Part shown: one piece after another, positions 21,718-31,153 of the stretch
How positions within the stretch are numbered: position 1 is the first letter of the stretch
How the letters are laid out: each line of letters starts with the position of its first letter
Assembly: GCA_023402355.1 (NCBI GenBank)
Contig: JAEXCG010000158.1
Coordinates: 1-55,524, forward strand
DNA length: 55,524 bases
Reading direction: 5' to 3'
Source of the DNA: Bacillota bacterium
GTDB taxonomy: Bacteria; Bacillota; Clostridia; Christensenellales; Aristaeellaceae
Made by a program: the position numbers and the translations under genes
The notes under the pieces: generated by a model
Told to the model about the DNA's origin: nothing
The model's input: the letters and a program-made list of their open reading frames with translations, nothing else
Databases searched by the model: none

Positions 21718-24189
21718 TCATTTGGCGGCGCAGGCCGCCAGATAGTTCTTCAGGTATCGCCCGGTACAGGAGCGCGGGCAGGCGCAGATTTCCTCCGGCG
21801 TGCCGCAGGCAAGCACCTCGCCGCCCGCGTCGCCGCCGTCCGGCCCCAGGTCGATCACGTAGTCGGAGGCGGCAATGACCTGCAGGTTGTGCTCCACCAC
21901 GACGAGGGTGTTGCCCGCGTCCGCGAGGCGGCGCAGCATCCGCAGAAAGTTCTCGACGTCCAGCGGATGCAGGCCCGTCGTGGGCTCGTCGATCAGGTAA
22001 AGGCTCCGCTTTCCGACACCGGAGAGCAGGTCGCGCGCGAGCTTCAGGCGCTGCGCCTCGCCGCCGGAGAGCGTGGGCAGCGTTTGCCCCAGCGTGAGGT
22101 AGCCGAGCCCCACGTCGAGCAGGAGCGACAGGGGCTTTTGGATCGCCGGAACGTCCGAAAAGGCCTCCGCCGCTTCCTCCACGGAGAGGTTCAGCGTCTC
22201 GTCGATGCTGCGCCCGTCCAGCCTGACGGAGAGCACGGCCTCCTGAAACCGGCGGCCGTGGCATTCGGGGCAGGGAACCTGTACGTCCTCGAAGAAGAGC
22301 AGGTTGCTCGTGACCGTGCCCATGCCCTCGCACCGCTCGCAGCGCCCTCCCTTCGCGTTGAACGAGAACGAGCCCGCCGTGAGCCCCAGCGCCCGCGCCT
22401 GCGGCAGGGCGGCGAAGCGCCTGCGCAGCGCGTCGTACAGCCCGGTGAACGTCGCGACGTTGGAGCGGCGCATGCGCGGGGCCTGCGCCTGGTCGATCGT
22501 GACGACGCGCGAGAAGGCGGAAAGGCCCTCCACCTGCGCGCTTTCGTCCTCCCCGCGCCCCAGCACGCCGAAGACGAGCGAGGACTTGCCGGAGCCGGAG
22601 ACGCCCGTGACGCTGACGAGGCAGCCGGTGGGAATGCGGACGTCCACGCGCTTCAGATTGTGCAGGCGCGCGCCGCGGACGATGATTTGACCCGACCCGG
22701 CGCTTCGTTTCGGCACATGGAGCGGGGCGGGGGCGGCGAGATATCGCCCGGTGACCGACGCCTCCTGCCGCGTCAGCGATTCGGGCGTGCCCTGTCCGAC
22801 GACTCGGCCGCCGAAGCGCCCGCTGCCGGGGCCGACGTCGATCACCCAGTCCGCCGCGCGGATGACGTCCGGGTCGTGCTCGATGACGAGCACGGTGTTT
22901 TCCTGATCGCGCAGGTTTTTGAGAATCCGCACCAGACCGTCCGTGTCCCGCGGGTGCAGGCCGACGGTGGGCTCGTCAAGCACGTACAGCAGGCCGGTCA
23001 GGGTGCTGTCCAGCGTCGCGGCCAGGCGGATGCGCTGGGCCTCGCCGCCGGAGAGCGTCAGCGTCTGGCGGTCGGGCGTGAGATAGCCCAGCCCCAGCCG
23101 CACGATGCGCGCGATCTTCGTCTGCAAATCCGACAGGTACGGCGCGACCAGCGCGCGCTGCGCGGGCGTGAGCGAGGCGTCCAGACGGCTCAGCCAATCC
23201 GCGAGGTCGGTTAGCTGCATCGCGGAAAGCTCCGGCAGGCGGCGGCCCGCGACCGTCACGCCGCGGGGCAGCGGGGCGAGGCGCTCGCCGCCGCATTCGG
23301 GGCAGGGCGATTGCCTGAAGTAGGCGCCCGCCGTGCCGCCGTCGCCGCCCTGCTCGTGCAGCCTTCGCCTCAGCGTGGAAAACGCGCCCGGGAATTTGCC
23401 CTCCGCCGCGGTCTTGGGCGGCTTTTTATCCGGAAAGAAAGCGCGGAAGGATTCGCTGTCGCTGCCGTAGAGCAGCAGGGCGCGCTGCGCGGGGGTAAAG
23501 GCCTCGACCGGCGTTTGGCGGGGGATGGGCAGGCCGCAGCACTGCAGGGCATGGTAGTAGGCGTCCCGCTCAAAGTCGCCGTAGCGCTGACGCCAGAAGT
23601 CGACGGCCCCCGCTTCCAGCGAGCGGTCCGCGTGCAGCGCGCGCGCCTCGTCGATGCAAAGCACCCTGCCCAGCCCCTGACAGGTCGGACAGGCGCCTCT
23701 TCGCGTGTTGAAGGAGAAGTCGGTGCGGGTGAGCTTGTCCATTCGCCCGCCGCAGGCGGAGCAGTACATGAAGTCCTGAAAGTCCTCGCCATGGCCCAGC
23801 GTCTCCTCCCGGCAGGCGTCGGCGTCGATCTCGGCCCCGCACAGGGGACAGGCGCGATGGTGCAGCTTTTCAAAGAGCATGCGCAGCTCGGTGTAGATGT
23901 CCGTCACGGTGCCCACCGAGGATCGCGGATTCCCGGCATAGGCGCTCTGCGCGATGCACAGGGCGGGCGACGCGCCGCTGACGCTGTCCACGTCCGGCCT
24001 GCGGATGCCCTGCATGCCCATGGCCTCCAGATACTGGCGTTGGCACTCGTTAAAGAGCAAATCGATGGCGAGCGTCGACTTTCCGGAGCCGGAAAGCCCC
24101 GTGAGCGCGATGAGCTTGCCGCGCGGCAGCGTCAGGTCGATGTTTTTCAGGTTGCCCTCCCGCGCCCCGCGGATGACGATGTCCTTCAT
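21718..24189 (-). CDS. UvrA2-like excinuclease ABC subunit A paralogue
   Basis: The 823-residue ATPase has two ABC modules: Walker A GLSGSGKSTLAID and GVSGSGKSSLVFG, signatures LSGGEAQRIRLA and LSGGEAQRLKLA, and Walker B VLDEPTVGLHP and LIDEPTTGLHP. Zinc motifs include CPECGGER, CERCEGMG and CPECHGRRF. Canonical UvrA is about 940 residues. The deficit lies where the UvrB-binding domain should be: after FEKLHHRACPLCGAEI only about 30 residues precede CSACGG and DFSFNTRRGACPTC. This is the hallmark of UvrA2-type proteins, several of which protect against DNA-binding drugs. It probably binds damaged or drug-loaded DNA without recruiting UvrB. It is followed by a methyltransferase gene. Confidence 0.85.
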   Translation of the reverse strand: MKDIVIRGAREGNLKNIDLTLPRGKLIALTGLSGSGKSTLAIDLLFNECQRQYLEAMGMQGIRRPDVDSVSGASPALCIAQSAYAGNPRSSVGTVTDIYTELRMLFEKLHHRACPLCGAEIDADACREETLGHGEDFQDFMYCSACGGRMDKLTRTDFSFNTRRGACPTCQGLGRVLCIDEARALHADRSLEAGAVDFWRQRYGDFERDAYYHALQCCGLPIPRQTPVEAFTPAQRALLLYGSDSESFRAFFPDKKPPKTAAEGKFPGAFSTLRRRLHEQGGDGGTAGAYFRQSPCPECGGERLAPLPRGVTVAGRRLPELSAMQLTDLADWLSRLDASLTPAQRALVAPYLSDLQTKIARIVRLGLGYLTPDRQTLTLSGGEAQRIRLAATLDSTLTGLLYVLDEPTVGLHPRDTDGLVRILKNLRDQENTVLVIEHDPDVIRAADWVIDVGPGSGRFGGRVVGQGTPESLTRQEASVTGRYLAAPAPLHVPKRSAGSGQIIVRGARLHNLKRVDVRIPTGCLVSVTGVSGSGKSSLVFGVLGRGEDESAQVEGLSAFSRVVTIDQAQAPRMRRSNVATFTGLYDALRRRFAALPQARALGLTAGSFSFNAKGGRCERCEGMGTVTSNLLFFEDVQVPCPECHGRRFQEAVLSVRLDGRSIDETLNLSVEEAAEAFSDVPAIQKPLSLLLDVGLGYLTLGQTLPTLSGGEAQRLKLARDLLSGVGKRSLYLIDEPTTGLHPLDVENFLRMLRRLADAGNTLVVVEHNLQVIAASDYVIDLGPDGGDAGGEVLACGTPEEICACPRSCTGRYLKNYLAACAAK

Positions 24190-24297
24190 ACGGCCTCCTT
24201 GTCCCTGAGAATTGAAGAATCTGTACTATTCAACGCGGCGCGCCCTTTCTCCTGCCGCATAATGGATTTATTTACGCCGGTCGATGGCACCCGTTTC

Positions 24298-24326
24298 TTG
24301 CATTCCGATGGCATAGATGATAAAAT
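24298..24326 (+). promoter_or_regulatory. Promoter of solute-binding/kinase operon
   Basis: TTGCAT (24298-24303) and TAAAAT (24321-24326) are separated by 17 bp, leaving a leader of about 58 bases before the lipoprotein ATG. The divergent UvrA2 gene starts at 24189; no confident promoter was read for it. Confidence 0.6.
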
Positions 24327-24384
24327 AAACAAGATATGAGCGCGAGCGGAGGCGTCTGTTCCCGCAAGAGAGGATGAGGCCGGA

Positions 24385-25662
24385 ATGAAAGCCCCGAAGA
24401 CGCGCGTCCTGTGCGCGCTCCTGCTGTGCCTGACCTCCGTCCTCTGCGGCTGTGCGAAGGGGAAGAACAGCCTCGTCCACTACCGGGAGGACGAGGGGCC
24501 GCGGGCAAAGATCACCTTTTTCGGCAACAAGTACGAGCCGGAGAACGTCGCCGTCATCGAGGAAATTCTGAGCGGCTTCATGCGGGAGAATCCGGACGTG
24601 CAGGTGACCTATGAAAGCCTCAAGGGCAGCGAATATTTTGAAGCGCTGGCAAAGCGGATGGCCTCCGGCCGCGGCGACGACGTGATGATGGTCAACCACG
24701 ACGCGGTGCTTTCTCTCTCGGCGGCGGGTCAGCTCGCGGACCTGTCGGGGCTGGAATCGATCGATCGCTTTTCGGACAGCGTCCTGGGGCAGATGCGCGG
24801 GGCGGACGGGGCGATCTACTGGGTGCCGACGACGGTTTCCGCGTTCGGCCTTTACTGCAACCTGGATCTCTTAAAGGCGCAGCATCTGGAGGTGCCGGGG
24901 ACGCGGGCGGAGTGGCTGGACGCCTGCGACAGGTTCCGGCAGGCGGGCATCCTGCCAGTGATCGCCAACGACGACATATCGCTCAAGACGCTGGCGATCG
25001 GCCTGGGCTTCTGGGACGTCTACGCGCAGGGGCGGCAGGCGGAGGCGTTTGAGCGCATCAACAGCGGAACAGAGCGCCTGAGCGCCTATCTGCGGCCGGG
25101 CTTTGCCCTCGCGTCGCAGCTCATCGAAGAAGGGTACGTGGACGCGAAGAAGGCGCTCGCGACGAAGAAGACGTCGGACGACCTCGCGGAGTTCGTAAAG
25201 GGCGAGTCGCCCTTCATGCTGACCGGCGGCTGGGCGGCCGGGCGCGTGAAGAGCATGAACCCCCCGTTCGCGTTCACGGTGGTCCCCTACCCGGTGTTGG
25301 CGGACGGCGCGGTGCTGGTCGTCAACGCGGATACGCGCCTTAGCGTGAACGCGGACAGCCCGAACCGCGAGGCGGCGCTGCGCTTCGTCGAATACTTCAC
25401 CCAGGACGAGAACGTCGCGAAGTTCGCGGAAAACCAGTCTTCGCTCAGCCCGATGAAGAGCGGAAGCCCCGCCGCGCTCAAGGAGATACAGCCGCTGCTG
25501 GAGGCGTATTGGGCGGGCCGCACCGTGACGGGCTCGGACAGCCTGCTGGATCTCCCGATCTGGAACCTCACGGCGGAGGCGTCGCGCAGGCTCCTTTCCG
25601 GCGAGCCGCTGGAGGAGGTCATGGACTTTCTGGACGCGCATCAGGCGGAAGAGGGGGCGTAG
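24385..25662 (+). CDS. Extracellular solute-binding lipoprotein, no transporter partner
   Basis: The 425-residue protein has a lipoprotein-type signal (ALLLCLTSVLCGC, Cys23) and the family 1 carbohydrate-binding fold: ITFFGNKYEPENVAVIEEIL, ALAKRMASGRGDDVMMVNHD, WVPTTVSAFGLYCN and a PFMLTGGW segment with FAFTVVPYPV. It would bind a sugar or oligosaccharide at the outer face. No permease or ATPase genes are beside it. Instead a hybrid histidine kinase starts 2 bases after its stop, so it probably serves as an external sensor for that kinase. The ribosome site is weak (AGAGGATGAGG). Confidence 0.82.
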   Translation: MKAPKTRVLCALLLCLTSVLCGCAKGKNSLVHYREDEGPRAKITFFGNKYEPENVAVIEEILSGFMRENPDVQVTYESLKGSEYFEALAKRMASGRGDDVMMVNHDAVLSLSAAGQLADLSGLESIDRFSDSVLGQMRGADGAIYWVPTTVSAFGLYCNLDLLKAQHLEVPGTRAEWLDACDRFRQAGILPVIANDDISLKTLAIGLGFWDVYAQGRQAEAFERINSGTERLSAYLRPGFALASQLIEEGYVDAKKALATKKTSDDLAEFVKGESPFMLTGGWAAGRVKSMNPPFAFTVVPYPVLADGAVLVVNADTRLSVNADSPNREAALRFVEYFTQDENVAKFAENQSSLSPMKSGSPAALKEIQPLLEAYWAGRTVTGSDSLLDLPIWNLTAEASRRLLSGEPLEEVMDFLDAHQAEEGA

Positions 25663-25664
25663 CG

Positions 25665-28600
25665 ATGACGAAGAGGGGGAAGAAGACGCTGCTGGCGGCG
25701 CTGGCGGTCGCCGCGCTGCTTTCGCTCGTCACCTGTGCGTTCGTGGCGAGCGTGCAGGAGCAGCTATGGGATCAGTCGATCGAGACGATCAAGGAGAGCA
25801 CCCGTCAGGGACGCGACGCGCTCAAGATTCAGCTCGGGGCGGACTTTCAGTCGCTGGGCACGATTTCGCGCTACCTGCGCTCCGTGTCCTCCGCCGAGGC
25901 GGAGACCATCGCCCAGTCCCTGCGCGCCTACGGCGAGGCGGGCGGGAACGCGTCGCTGTACAGGGCGGACGGCACCTGCATCCCGGCGGAGTCCGGGCCG
26001 GACGAGGCCGCCCGGGAATTGCTTTTGAAGACGGAGGCCGAGTCCGGCATTTTAAACCCGCACATCAGCAGCGTCACCGGGGTAAACGTGTTTCAAATCT
26101 TCGTGCGCATGCGCTTTGCGGACGGCGAGGAGGGCTATCTCCTTCGCGAGTACGGGGTGAAGGACGTGGCCGAAGCGTTCTCCCTCTCCTTTTACGACGC
26201 CGCGGGCTTTTCCTACATCGTCGATCAGGACGGCGAGGTGCTGATGCGCTCTGCGCACCCCAACAGCAACAAGACGGTGCAAAACCTGTTCGACATGCTC
26301 CCCGCGCAGGAAAACGACGGGCAGCTTCTCTCGCAGTTCCGCGCGTCCCTGGCCGCGGGCGAGACGGGCTGGGCGGTTTTTACCTACAACGGCGAGCCCA
26401 CGGTCTTCTGCTATGCGCCCATCGGCCTGGGATCGGACTGGTACGTGCTTTCCATCATCCCCCGGGACGTCGTGCTTGCGCAGACGCGCAACATCCTCCT
26501 GCGCACCCTTCTTTTGATGCTGTGCGTCGTCGCGGGCATCGGGCTGCTGGCGGGCATCTACCTCTACAGCAGCAGCCTTTCGCAGCGAAAGATCGCCAGC
26601 CGGACCAGCTATATCGGGCACCTGTACAACTCCATACCCGAGGGCATCGCGCTGCTGACCCCCGAAGCGCCCTACCGCTTCCTGCAGCTCAACGCCGAGG
26701 GCCTGCGCCTGCTGGGCTACCCGCCGGAGGCCGCGAACGACGCGCCCCGGGGCCGCGCCGTATCGGAGGTGCTGCACCCGGACGACGTGCGGCTGACGGA
26801 GGAGGCGTTTGCCGACGCCGCGAAAAGGGCGCGCAAGGTCACGTTTACCCATCGTATGCTGCGCCCGGACGGCAGCTGCTTCTGGTCCTCCGTCATCGTG
26901 GAGAGCGTCCTGGACGAGGACGGCAACCCGGCGATGATCGCCACGTTCCACGACGTGACGACGGAAAAGCTGGCGGAGGAGGAGGAAAAGCGCGAGCGGC
27001 TGCTGGAGCGCCGCTTTCTCATCAGCGCCATTTCCAGCGCGTATCCCCTGATCCTGAGCGTCAACCTGACGCGCGACGCGGTCAGCGTCCTGTACGACGA
27101 CGATTCCCTCGCCCTTCATCTGCCGAAGGGCAAGCGGTATTCGCAGGTCTACGAGGGGCTGCTTTCCCTCCTCGCCGAGGACTATCGGGCGGAGTTTCGC
27201 AGCCGATTTGAGCCGGAGGCGCTGAAGGCGGCGCTCGGCGGCGGGCGCAGCGAGGTCTTTTTGGAGGCGCGCGCGCTGCTGGGGGATGGAGAGTACCACT
27301 GGATTTTGCAGCAGGCCGTGCACGTGGAGGATCCGTTTACGGAGGAACGGCTCGCGATCCTGCTGTTGCGCGACATCGGCGAGCGCAAGCGCGACGAGGA
27401 GCGGAACCGGCGCCTGCTGCAAAGCGCGCTGGACAGCGCGAACGCGGCCAACGCGGCGAAGAGCGCGTTCCTGAGCAACATGTCGCACGACATCCGCACG
27501 CCCATGAACGCCATCGTCGGCATGACGTCGATCGCCAAGGCACACATCGGGGAGCCGGAACGCCTGCTGGACTGCCTGCGCAAGATCGAGCTGTCCAGCA
27601 GCCACCTGCTCAGTCTCATCAACGACGTGCTGGACATGTCCAAGATCGAGAGCGGCAAGCTGACGCTTCGCTCGGAGCCGTTCGACATCGCGGAGCTCTT
27701 CTGCGCGTGCATGGAGCTGATGTACCCGCAGGCGCGGGAGGCGGGCGTCGATCTGCGGGCGACCCTGCACGGCCTGCGGGAAGAGGCCGTCGCGGGCGAT
27801 CCGCTGCGCGTACGGCAGGTGTACCTGAACATCCTCAGCAACGCCGTCAAGTACACCCCGAAGGGCGGCAGCGTGCGCGTCGAGATGACGCAGATTCCCG
27901 CGGAAAAGGCGGGGTACGGCAGCTACCGCTTTACCTGCCGGGACACGGGCATGGGCATGGACGAGGAGCTGCTAAGGCGCCTTTTCCTCCCATTTGAGCG
28001 CGGGCAGGATCAGGCCTCGCGCAAAATCATGGGGACCGGGCTGGGCATGGCGATCACCAAGAACATCGTGGACGGCATGGCGGGGCGCATCGATGTGGAC
28101 AGCGCGCCCGGCGAGGGCTCCGCGTTCACGGTGAGGTTGGACTTTCCGCTTTTGCGGGAGCGGGAGGAGCCTCTGCCCGAGGCGTGGCGTCTGGCCCGCG
28201 CGCTGGTCGTCTGCGCGCAGTCCGAGGCCCGCGCGGACGCGGCGCAGGCGCTCGAGGCGCTGGGCATGCGGCCCGACGGGGCTGCGGACGCCGGGGAGGC
28301 GACGGCGCTTTGCGCGCGGCGGGCGGGCGACGGCTACCGGCTTGCGCTCGTCGACCGGCGAGCGCCGGACGCGGCGGAGACGGCGCGCCGGATAAAGGAA
28401 GCGATGGGGGCGGACGCGGCGCGGGTGCTCTTCTTCGCGGAGGACGCGGACGGGGAAGGGCAAGGTCTGCTGCCGTTCGTTCCCGCCCCGCTGTACCGGG
28501 CCAGGCTCTGCCGCGCGCTTCGCGCGATGGAGACGGCGGATGATTCCATTCAGGCTGCGGCGGGCGAAGCGCAGGCGGGGCTGCTGGACAAGCGGGTCCT

Positions 28601-28964
28601 GCTGGTGGAGGACAACGAGCTGAACCGGGAGATCGCGCTCGAGCTCATCGGCATGCTGGGCGTACGGATCGACTGCGCGCGCGACGGCGTGGAGGCGGTC
28701 GAGCAGGTGGCGGCATCCCCGGCGGGGACGTACGACCTGATCCTGATGGACGTTCAGATGCCACGGATGGACGGCTACGAGGCAACCCGGCGCATCCGCG
28801 CGCTGGACCGGCCGGACGCCGCCGCGATCCCGATCATCGCCATGACCGCGAACGCGTTTGCCGAGGACGCGCAGGCGGCGCTGCGCGCGGGGATGAACGG
28901 GCACATGACGAAGCCCATCGACCCGGACGCGCTGGCCGACATGCTGCACAAATGGCTCTCCTGA
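25665..28964 (+). CDS. Membrane hybrid sensor histidine kinase
   Basis: The 1099-residue protein has TM1 (about 8-28), an extracellular Cache-like domain (about 30-275) and TM2 (about 280-303). PAS follows (about 315-440), then a second PAS-like region (about 448-585). HisKA has the phospho-acceptor in NMSHDIRTPMNAI (His608), and HATPase_c (about 700-825) keeps NILSNAVKYTP and GTGLGMAITKN. A receiver-like region (about 840-955) keeps only a lone Asp in LALVDRRAPD, and a true receiver ends the protein (LLVEDNELNRE, phospho-acceptor in LILMDVQMPRMDG, Asp1029, and MTKPID). No output regulator is adjacent, so phosphate must pass to an unlinked protein. It is coupled to the binding lipoprotein. 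Confidence 0.9.
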   Translation: MTKRGKKTLLAALAVAALLSLVTCAFVASVQEQLWDQSIETIKESTRQGRDALKIQLGADFQSLGTISRYLRSVSSAEAETIAQSLRAYGEAGGNASLYRADGTCIPAESGPDEAARELLLKTEAESGILNPHISSVTGVNVFQIFVRMRFADGEEGYLLREYGVKDVAEAFSLSFYDAAGFSYIVDQDGEVLMRSAHPNSNKTVQNLFDMLPAQENDGQLLSQFRASLAAGETGWAVFTYNGEPTVFCYAPIGLGSDWYVLSIIPRDVVLAQTRNILLRTLLLMLCVVAGIGLLAGIYLYSSSLSQRKIASRTSYIGHLYNSIPEGIALLTPEAPYRFLQLNAEGLRLLGYPPEAANDAPRGRAVSEVLHPDDVRLTEEAFADAAKRARKVTFTHRMLRPDGSCFWSSVIVESVLDEDGNPAMIATFHDVTTEKLAEEEEKRERLLERRFLISAISSAYPLILSVNLTRDAVSVLYDDDSLALHLPKGKRYSQVYEGLLSLLAEDYRAEFRSRFEPEALKAALGGGRSEVFLEARALLGDGEYHWILQQAVHVEDPFTEERLAILLLRDIGERKRDEERNRRLLQSALDSANAANAAKSAFLSNMSHDIRTPMNAIVGMTSIAKAHIGEPERLLDCLRKIELSSSHLLSLINDVLDMSKIESGKLTLRSEPFDIAELFCACMELMYPQAREAGVDLRATLHGLREEAVAGDPLRVRQVYLNILSNAVKYTPKGGSVRVEMTQIPAEKAGYGSYRFTCRDTGMGMDEELLRRLFLPFERGQDQASRKIMGTGLGMAITKNIVDGMAGRIDVDSAPGEGSAFTVRLDFPLLREREEPLPEAWRLARALVVCAQSEARADAAQALEALGMRPDGAADAGEATALCARRAGDGYRLALVDRRAPDAAETARRIKEAMGADAARVLFFAEDADGEGQGLLPFVPAPLYRARLCRALRAMETADDSIQAAAGEAQAGLLDKRVLLVEDNELNREIALELIGMLGVRIDCARDGVEAVEQVAASPAGTYDLILMDVQMPRMDGYEATRRIRALDRPDAAAIPIIAMTANAFAEDAQAALRAGMNGHMTKPIDPDALADMLHKWLS

Positions 28965-29071
28965 ATTGTACACGATCCTGTAAAATCCGTGCCCGGCAGG
29001 AAAAGCCTGGGGCGCGGCGAATGTATTGTGCGGCCATCTTTTCAAGCTGATCGATAGAGGAGGACTTATTC

Positions 29072-31057
29072 ATGCGACAAGGGACGCATTTGCCCGCCTA
29101 CCCGCTGGTGACGAGCGACCCGTACGTCTCCATCTGGAGCTGCACGGACCAGCCCGCGCGCGAGGATACCCGGCACTGGGCGGGCCAGCGCAAACGCCTG
29201 GTGCTGAGCGCCAGGGTGGACGGCACGGACTACGCCCTGATCGGGCGCACGGACGCGGAGGAAGCGCGCGTCGAGGCCATCGAGGTCACCCCGACGCGGA
29301 CGCGCTACGCCTTTGAGGCCGGCGGCGTCGGCATTCGCGCGGACTTCCGCGCGCCGCTGCTGCTTAGCGATCTGGACCTGATGAGCACGCCGGTCACCTT
29401 CATCACGCTCGCCGCCGCGAGCCGGGACGGCGGGGCGCACGAGGTCGACCTGCGCTTTGCCCTGCACGACGACATCTGCCGCGAGGGCGACGAGCCCGTG
29501 CCCATGGTGGGCAAGGACTATCAAAGCGGCGGCCTGCACGTGGCCTACATGGGCAAGAAGCGCCAGAACACCCTGTGCCACTCGGGCGATCACATCACGA
29601 TCGACTGGGGCTACGCCTACCTCGCGGCGGACGAGGGCACGGCCTTTGCGCGCCTTAACGGCCACTGGGGGCTGACCTTCGCGCGCACGATGCGGGTGGA
29701 GGGGGCGGAGCAGACGGCGCGCCTGCTGCTCGGCTACGACGACGTGGACGCCATCCGCTACTTCGACTTCACCGCCAAGGCGTACTACGCGCGTGACGGC
29801 AGGACGATCCTTCAGGCGCTGCACGCTTGCTGGCAGGACTGGGATGCAATCGAGACGCGCTGCGGCGAATTGGACGCGCAGCTTCTGACGGACGCGCGCC
29901 GCGTCGGCGGCGAGGCCTACGCCACGCTCGTCTCGGCCGCCTATCGCCACAGCATCGCCGCGCACAAGCTGATCGCGGACCGCGAGGGCAACCTCGTGTT
30001 TCTTTCCAAGGAGAACGACTCCAACGGCTGCATCGGCACGGCGGACGTGAGCTATCCCTCCATCCCGCTGTACCTGCTGTACCAGCCGGAGCTCGTGCGC
30101 GCGATGTGCAGGCCGATCCTGCGCTTTGCCTCCATGCCCGCGTGGAAGGACGACTTCGCGCCGCACGACGTGGGCCGTTACCCGCACGCCACGGGTCAGG
30201 TGTACGGCCTGCGGCATGACGCGTTCGGCATGGGCCTCACCGACCCGATTCAGAACGGCGACGTCTACCCGCCGCTGTATCTGGACGACGGCGAAGAGAA
30301 CCTGTACGACCTGCGCTATCAGATGCCGGTCGAGGAATGCGGCAACATGATCCTCATGCTGGCGGCGGCGATGCGCGCGGACGGCGACGACGCGCTGGTG
30401 CGCGAGTATTTGCCCACGCTGGAAAAGTGGGTGAGCTACCTGGAGCGCTACGGCGCGGACCCGGGCGAGCAGCTTTGCACGGACGACTTCGCCGGGCATC
30501 TGGCGCACAACGTAAACCTGGCGCTCAAGGCGGTGTGCGGCCTGGCGGCCTACGGCTACATGATGGAGCGCCTGGGCGAGGCGGACAAGGCCGAAAGGTA
30601 CCGTAAGGCGAGCCGCGAGATGGCGGCGAGCGTGCTCGCGCGCGCCCGCACGCAGGAGGGAACCGCCCTCACGCTCGACGGCGAGGGGTGGAGCCTCAAG
30701 TACAACGCCGTGTGGGACGTGCTGTTCGGCTTCGGCCTGTTCGACGCGGACTTCTATCGGGCGGAGACCGCCCGCTACATGAAGGAGCAGAACGAGTACG
30801 GCGTGCCGCTGGATTCGCGCGCGGATTACACTAAGTCCGACTGGATTCTCTGGGCGGCGGCGATGGCGGATGACGACCGGGCGGTCGAAGCCTTCAGCGA
30901 GCCGATCGTGCGTTACCTCGCCTCGACGCCCACGCGCGTGCCCTTCAGCGACTGGTACGACACGAAGACGGGGCGCTTCTGCTCCTTCATCGCCCGCTCT
31001 GTGCAGGGCGGCCTCTTCATGCCTCTCTTGAAGGAGCGGTGGCTTTTGCAGCGGTAA
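29072..31057 (+). CDS. GtaA-like glutaminase / DUF4965-family protein
   Basis: The 661-residue protein matches the fungal glutaminase A-like family (DUF5127-DUF4965-DUF1793). It starts with PAYPLVTSDPYVSIWS, followed by beta-rich N-terminal segments. SKENDSNGCIGTADVSYPS, PWKDDFAPHDVGRYPH-like WKDDFAPHDVGRYPHATG, MPVEECGNMILMLAA and TKSDWILWAAAM follow in the (alpha/alpha)6-like C-terminal part. Unlike most fungal and many bacterial members there is no signal peptide, so it is cytoplasmic. The family overlaps structurally with glycoside hydrolases, so sugar cleavage is also possible. AGAGGAGG precedes the GTG/ATG region at usual spacing. It may act on what the upstream sensor pair detects. Confidence 0.75.
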   Translation: MRQGTHLPAYPLVTSDPYVSIWSCTDQPAREDTRHWAGQRKRLVLSARVDGTDYALIGRTDAEEARVEAIEVTPTRTRYAFEAGGVGIRADFRAPLLLSDLDLMSTPVTFITLAAASRDGGAHEVDLRFALHDDICREGDEPVPMVGKDYQSGGLHVAYMGKKRQNTLCHSGDHITIDWGYAYLAADEGTAFARLNGHWGLTFARTMRVEGAEQTARLLLGYDDVDAIRYFDFTAKAYYARDGRTILQALHACWQDWDAIETRCGELDAQLLTDARRVGGEAYATLVSAAYRHSIAAHKLIADREGNLVFLSKENDSNGCIGTADVSYPSIPLYLLYQPELVRAMCRPILRFASMPAWKDDFAPHDVGRYPHATGQVYGLRHDAFGMGLTDPIQNGDVYPPLYLDDGEENLYDLRYQMPVEECGNMILMLAAAMRADGDDALVREYLPTLEKWVSYLERYGADPGEQLCTDDFAGHLAHNVNLALKAVCGLAAYGYMMERLGEADKAERYRKASREMAASVLARARTQEGTALTLDGEGWSLKYNAVWDVLFGFGLFDADFYRAETARYMKEQNEYGVPLDSRADYTKSDWILWAAAMADDDRAVEAFSEPIVRYLASTPTRVPFSDWYDTKTGRFCSFIARSVQGGLFMPLLKERWLLQR

Positions 31058-31092
31058 GGCATCCCTGTGGGGATTGCGGGCGGACCTAAGAG

Positions 31093-31118
31093 GCGGGCGG
31101 CGGGCGCCGCCCGCTTTT
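31093..31118 (+). terminator. Terminator after GtaA-like gene
   Basis: GCGGGCGGCG pairs with CGCCGCCCGC and is followed by TTTT, 35 bases after the stop. Confidence 0.7.
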
Positions 31119-31153
31119 GCGGCGATAGACGAGACACGGACGGAGGATGAAGG

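Noticed and set aside
20972..22333. Methyltransferase frame open well into the UvrA2 gene
   Set aside because: The extension is antisense-frame noise inside the UvrA2 coding region; the conserved methyltransferase sequence begins at ATG 21703.
28965..29071. Promoter in the gap before the GtaA-like gene
   Set aside because: TTGTAC and TAAAAT occur but only 9 bp apart; no other acceptable pair was found.
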